From: Pseudomonadota bacterium
Lineage (GTDB): Bacteria; Myxococcota_A; Polyangia; Polyangiales; Polyangiaceae
NCBI GenBank assembly: GCA_003242355.1
Contig: QGUH01000091.1
Location: forward strand, 1-9,112
DNA length: 9,112 nucleotides
Direction of reading: 5' to 3'
The notes beneath the pieces are model-generated. The model was not told the DNA's origin. It did no database searches and worked only from the letters and a program-made list of their open reading frames with translations. The translations under genes were made by a program, and so were the position numbers. Positions 6,533-9,112 of the stretch are shown here, piece after piece. Each line of letters starts with the position of its first letter. Positions within the stretch are counted from its first letter, which is position 1.

Positions 6533-8649
6533 CGTGGCGCAGGGCCCCGACCCCCCCCGAGCGCCGGAAGCGACGTCCGCCGAACGCCCGACAATCGGTC
6601 CAGCGCATGTGCGATGGCTTCGCGCACTGCCGGGTTGTCCTCCGAAAGCAGCCGCGATCGCAGAGCGCCGCGCGCGGAAGTGCCCGAAAGGCGCGCCAAC
6701 AGATCCGCGGCGAGGCCGCGCACGTCCCACGCCTCGTGCTCGAGCGCGGCGGTGAGCCGCTCCGGAACACGGGGATCGGGCGCCTCGGAAACGGCGAGCA
6801 TGGCCGCCTTGACGACTTCCGGCTCGGTGTGCTGCAAGGCCTCGAGCAACCGATCCGTAGCCGCCTCGCCGCCCACGCGCGCGAGCGCTTCCACCGCCGC
6901 GACGGCGAGCATCGGTGCTTCCCGCCACACGATTCCGCCGAGCACGGCGACCACGCTCGGATCCTCCGTCTCGCCGAGCGCGCGCACGGCCTCGGCGATC
7001 AGCTCCGGATCGCGCTCGTGCTCGACGAGCCCGATCAGGGACGAGAGCCCGAGCGGCCGCCCCGCCGTGTCCCGAACGCGTCCGAGCGCGGCGATGGCCT
7101 CGACGCGCACGGAGTGCTCCTCGTCCGTGAGCGCGAGCGCAATCGCGTCCACGGCGGCCTCGCCTCCGATCTCCGCGAGCGCGTCGAGCGCGGCGCTGCG
7201 CACGACCGAGGCCGTGTTCTTCAGCGCGGCCGACAGGAACGCGACGTCCTCGCCCGCGTCCCCACGTACGCCCGCGCCGAGCGTGCGCAGAACGATGCAG
7301 GCCGCATACGCTTCGGGACGCGCCGGATCGGCCCTTCGCGAAAGCTCGCGCGCGGACCCCGCGAACCTCTGGCACAGCTTTTCGAACGCCGCTTCGGCGG
7401 CCTTGCGCACCTGCGCGGTTTCGGGCTGACAGAGCAGCTCCCCCACCCGGGCGAGCACCCGCTCGTCTCCGAAGCGCGCGAGCACCGCGAAGGCCTGCCG
7501 CTTGACGTCGGCGGAAGGATCCGAGAGCGCGCCGAGCGCCGCAGCGACCACGTCCTCGCGCGTGCCCTTGGGTGCGATGCGGGCGAGCACGGCGAGGCAG
7601 CTCGCCCGTTCGGACTCGTCACCGTCGTTGACGGCGTCGACCAGCGCCGCGATGGCCTTGTCCCCGAGGAGCTCGATCGCCTCGTGGGCCTCGGCCAGAA
7701 AGCGCTCGTCGGAGAGCGCCGCGAGCGCGAGCGGAACCGCGCTGTCGAGCCCGAGCGCCGCCACCACGACGAGCGCCGCCCGCCGAAGCTCCTCGTAGGC
7801 GTACTCGTCGTTCACGAGCGCGGAGAGGCGCGCGCGCGTCTTCGCGGAAAGACGGGCGCCCGCTTCTCGGAGCTCGGCAACGGCGCGCCCTCCGCGCGAA
7901 AGCTCGTGCAGCGACGCCACGAGATCGAGGAACACGCGGCCGCTCGCCGTCTCGAGGTGCTCGATCAACGGCGCGACGACCCGCGGATCGCGCGTGCGCC
8001 CCGCGGCGACGAGCGCCGAGCGCTTGAGCAACGGAGTGCCGAAGAATCGCGAAACGATGGAAAACGGCAGCACCGCGCCGAGCGCGTTCAGACCATCGAG
8101 CGCCGCGAGCACGAGCAGCGGCTCGTCCGACGCGAGACAGCTCTCGAGCAGCGGCACGACCTCGCCGATGCCCCCGCGCCCGACCGTGGCGAGCGCTTCC
8201 ACCGCGGCAATCCGCACGTTCGCGTCCTCGTCTCGCAGCAACCGGACCAGAGCGGGAACCGCCGAGTCGCGCCCCGTGCGCCCGAGGGCCTCGACGGCGA
8301 GCTTGCGGCCATCGGCGTCGAGCGAGGGCAGCGCTCGCACGAGCGCATCGATCGCTTCTTCGCCGTAGCCCGCGATCGCCTCGACGGCGGCGTTGCGCAG
8401 CCCCACGTTGTCGCCCGCTCCGAGGACATCGATGAGCTGGTCGAGCAGCTCCCGGCTCGGGGAGAGCGCGACCGCTGCGGCGACCGCCTCCTTGCGCACG
8501 CGCCAGTCGTCGTCGCCGAGCGCCCGAAGCACGAGCCGCGCCGCCCCGGCCGGCGAATCCGACGCCCGCTCGAACAAGGCCGCGGTCGCCTGGCGCCGTT
8601 GCTCGGGATCGTCCGATGCGAGCAAGCTCTCGAGATCGCTCGCGTGCAT
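6529..8649 (-). CDS. HEAT-repeat (PBS-lyase HEAT-like) protein of the chemosensory operon
   Basis: A 706-residue protein made almost wholly of helical HEAT-like repeats of about 30 residues, with recurring D/E-x-x-VR-x-x-A-x-x-A-L helices. Clear units start near 46 (DDDWRVRKEA), 111, 141 (EDANVRIAAV), 377 (DPSADVKRQA), 478, 509 (DEEHSVRVEA), 545, 607 (TEPEVVKAAM), 638 (EAWDVRGLAA) and 670 (EDNPAVREAI). The middle (about 190-340) is more diverged. There is no signal peptide, membrane segment or catalytic motif, so it is predicted cytoplasmic and most likely a superhelical scaffold or binding platform. Phycobilin lyase activity is not suggested, because that name only reflects the repeat profile. 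ATG 8649 overlaps the cheW stop (TGATG) and has GGAGGAGG seven bases upstream. Its stop overlaps the cheR ATG. Being locked between cheW and cheR, it probably acts with receptor arrays or CheR. The tail after about 690 is Gly/Pro-rich and includes the G8 tract. Its precise role is unknown. Confidence 0.93.
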   Translation of the reverse strand: MHASDLESLLASDDPEQRRQATAALFERASDSPAGAARLVLRALGDDDWRVRKEAVAAAVALSPSRELLDQLIDVLGAGDNVGLRNAAVEAIAGYGEEAIDALVRALPSLDADGRKLAVEALGRTGRDSAVPALVRLLRDEDANVRIAAVEALATVGRGGIGEVVPLLESCLASDEPLLVLAALDGLNALGAVLPFSIVSRFFGTPLLKRSALVAAGRTRDPRVVAPLIEHLETASGRVFLDLVASLHELSRGGRAVAELREAGARLSAKTRARLSALVNDEYAYEELRRAALVVVAALGLDSAVPLALAALSDERFLAEAHEAIELLGDKAIAALVDAVNDGDESERASCLAVLARIAPKGTREDVVAAALGALSDPSADVKRQAFAVLARFGDERVLARVGELLCQPETAQVRKAAEAAFEKLCQRFAGSARELSRRADPARPEAYAACIVLRTLGAGVRGDAGEDVAFLSAALKNTASVVRSAALDALAEIGGEAAVDAIALALTDEEHSVRVEAIAALGRVRDTAGRPLGLSSLIGLVEHERDPELIAEAVRALGETEDPSVVAVLGGIVWREAPMLAVAAVEALARVGGEAATDRLLEALQHTEPEVVKAAMLAVSEAPDPRVPERLTAALEHEAWDVRGLAADLLARLSGTSARGALRSRLLSEDNPAVREAIAHALDRLSGVRRTSLPALGGGRGPAPR
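6551..6558 (-). repeat. G8 homopolymer (slippery heptamer G GGG GGT in frame) before cheR
   Basis: Eight consecutive C on the plus strand, read as G8 in the HEAT-repeat gene, codons 698-700 of 706. In that frame the bases form G GGG GGT, matching the X XXY YYZ pattern of -1 frameshift sites. The -1 frame continues without stop through TCG GGG CCC TGC GCC ACG into the cheR ATG. The tract itself is certain in this sequence. Whether it is a recoding site, a variable tract, a sequencing length error or chance cannot be told here. Confidence 0.6.
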
Positions 8650-9077
8650 CAGGAAACCTCCTCCGCGGCGGGCGCCTCCGCGAGCAGCTGCTCGGCACGC
8701 AACGACAGCGTGAGCACGTCGAAGCGCCCGACGTCGAGCACGAACACGAGCGAGCCACCGATCGCCGCGACGCCGACCACGCCGCGCGCTTCGTCTCCCG
8801 CTCCGAGCGTCGGCGGCGCCCGGAGCTCACCTGTGTACCCGAACACACCCGTCACCCGATCCACCGTGAGCCCCACGCTGCGCCCCTCGACCTCGATCAG
8901 AATCCACTTGGTGCGCCGGGACGGCGGGACCGGAGGCAGGCCGAAACGCACGCGCAGGTCCACGATCGGGACGACCTCGCCACGATGGTCCATCACGCCG
9001 GCAACCGACGGCGGTGCATGGGGCAGCTCGGTCAGCGGGACCGGATTCACGATCTCCCGGACGGACCCGATGGGCAC
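8649..9077 (-). CDS. cheW: CheW-domain coupling protein, N-terminus incomplete or broken at window edge
   Basis: CheW bridges chemoreceptors and the CheA kinase in signalling arrays. From GTG 9077 the frame gives 142 residues with the CheW signatures PIGSVREIV (2-10), APPSVAGVMDHRGEVVPIVD (21-40) and GLTVDRVTGV (69-78), and a closing beta region at about 98-116. A normal CheW has one more beta strand at the N-terminus. The upstream codons read I-F-L-K-G-S-A-Y-A before V-P-I, which is typical CheW sequence (GSxYAVPI), so the true protein extends beyond 9077. An in-frame TAA (9105-9107) lies directly before, in an AT-rich stretch that contains a run of seven T on the minus strand. Removing one T would open the frame to the edge. 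GTG 9077 is the only usual start codon left in this frame, so it is given as a minimum. The gene is either really truncated or damaged by an edge error. It is the first visible gene of the operon. Confidence 0.85.
   Translation of the reverse strand: MPIGSVREIVNPVPLTELPHAPPSVAGVMDHRGEVVPIVDLRVRFGLPPVPPSRRTKWILIEVEGRSVGLTVDRVTGVFGYTGELRAPPTLGAGDEARGVVGVAAIGGSLVFVLDVGRFDVLTLSLRAEQLLAEAPAAEEVS
8657..8664 (-). promoter_or_regulatory. Strong ribosome binding site of the HEAT-repeat gene
   Basis: GGAGGAGG on the minus strand, seven bases before ATG 8649 and inside the 3' end of cheW. It is the strongest Shine-Dalgarno sequence in the window. It fixes the start and suggests that the HEAT protein is made well in its own right, not only by coupling. 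Confidence 0.8.
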
Positions 9078-9093
9078 GGCATAAGCGCTGCCC

Positions 9094-9112
9094 TTTAAAA
9101 AAATTTAACGTT
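9094..9112. other. Abrupt AT-rich stretch at the right edge, inside the start of cheW
   Basis: Sixteen of the last 19 bases are A or T (TTTAAAAAAATTTAACGTT on the plus strand), in a window where such composition occurs nowhere else. It would be normal for an operon promoter, but it lies where the first strand of CheW should be coded. It may be a contig-end artefact, a frameshifted gene start, or a junction. No promoter could be read with confidence. Confidence 0.5.

Noticed and set aside
6533..7375. Upstream extension of cheR giving a 574-residue protein
   Set aside because: The added part is Arg/Gly/Ala-rich shadow of the HEAT gene, and ATG 6532 gives a normal 293-residue CheR. Only the last few codons matter for the frameshift idea.
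6529..8649. DNA-level tandem repeat in the HEAT gene
   Set aside because: The periodicity is in protein helices only; the nucleotide units have diverged and do not form a direct repeat or CRISPR-like array.
6607..9084. 825-codon open frame on the plus strand, opposite the HEAT-repeat and cheW genes
   Set aside because: It is a GC-bias shadow: Arg/Glu/His/Ala-rich low-complexity translation with no family match, opposite two genes with clear homology.

Overview
The window is very GC-rich with tightly packed genes. It looks like chromosomal DNA of a myxobacterium-type delta-proteobacterium (Myxococcota, perhaps Polyangia). This is an inference from three things: the strong GC bias in third codon positions, a Ser/Thr kinase with an N-terminal CPxC...C zinc-ribbon-like segment (a layout common in that phylum), and a chemosensory operon that includes a large HEAT-repeat protein. 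No RNA gene, transposon, CRISPR array or phage gene was seen.

Layout. Positions 1-1121 (+) hold the C-terminal four fifths of a class II fumarase (fumC), cut by the left edge. It converges on a Ser/Thr protein kinase with a polytopic membrane tail (1140-2777, -), with only 18 bp between the two stop codons. A 280-bp gene-free stretch (2778-3057) follows. Then comes an HtrA/DegP-type periplasmic serine protease with two PDZ domains (3058-4521, -). A 77-bp gap with two stem-loops separates it from a compact minus-strand operon that reads right to left: cheW (8649-9077), HEAT-repeat protein (6529-8649), cheR (5651-6532), cheB (4599-5654). Each junction overlaps by 1 to 4 nt (TGATG, ATGA, GTGA), so these four genes are very probably cotranscribed and translationally coupled.

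How the genes work together. CheR and CheB would methylate and demethylate or deamidate a chemoreceptor, and CheW would couple a receptor to a CheA kinase. No receptor or CheA lies in the window; they are presumably beyond the right edge or elsewhere. The HEAT-repeat protein sits inside the adaptation operon and is likely a protein-protein scaffold of this pathway. The output could be chemotaxis, gliding or pilus motility, or another cellular function, and the sequence does not decide this.

Points of most interest. (1) A G8 tract near the 3' end of the HEAT gene forms a G GGG GGT slippery heptamer in the reading frame; a -1 slip there would fuse the HEAT protein to CheR with no stop. (2) The start of cheW is broken: recognisable CheW sequence continues upstream of the only plausible start codon into an abruptly AT-rich window edge with an in-frame TAA. 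(3) Two stem-loops, one of them enclosing the cheB stop codon, lie between the che operon and the protease. The first two could also be assembly artefacts, and this is stated in each entry.
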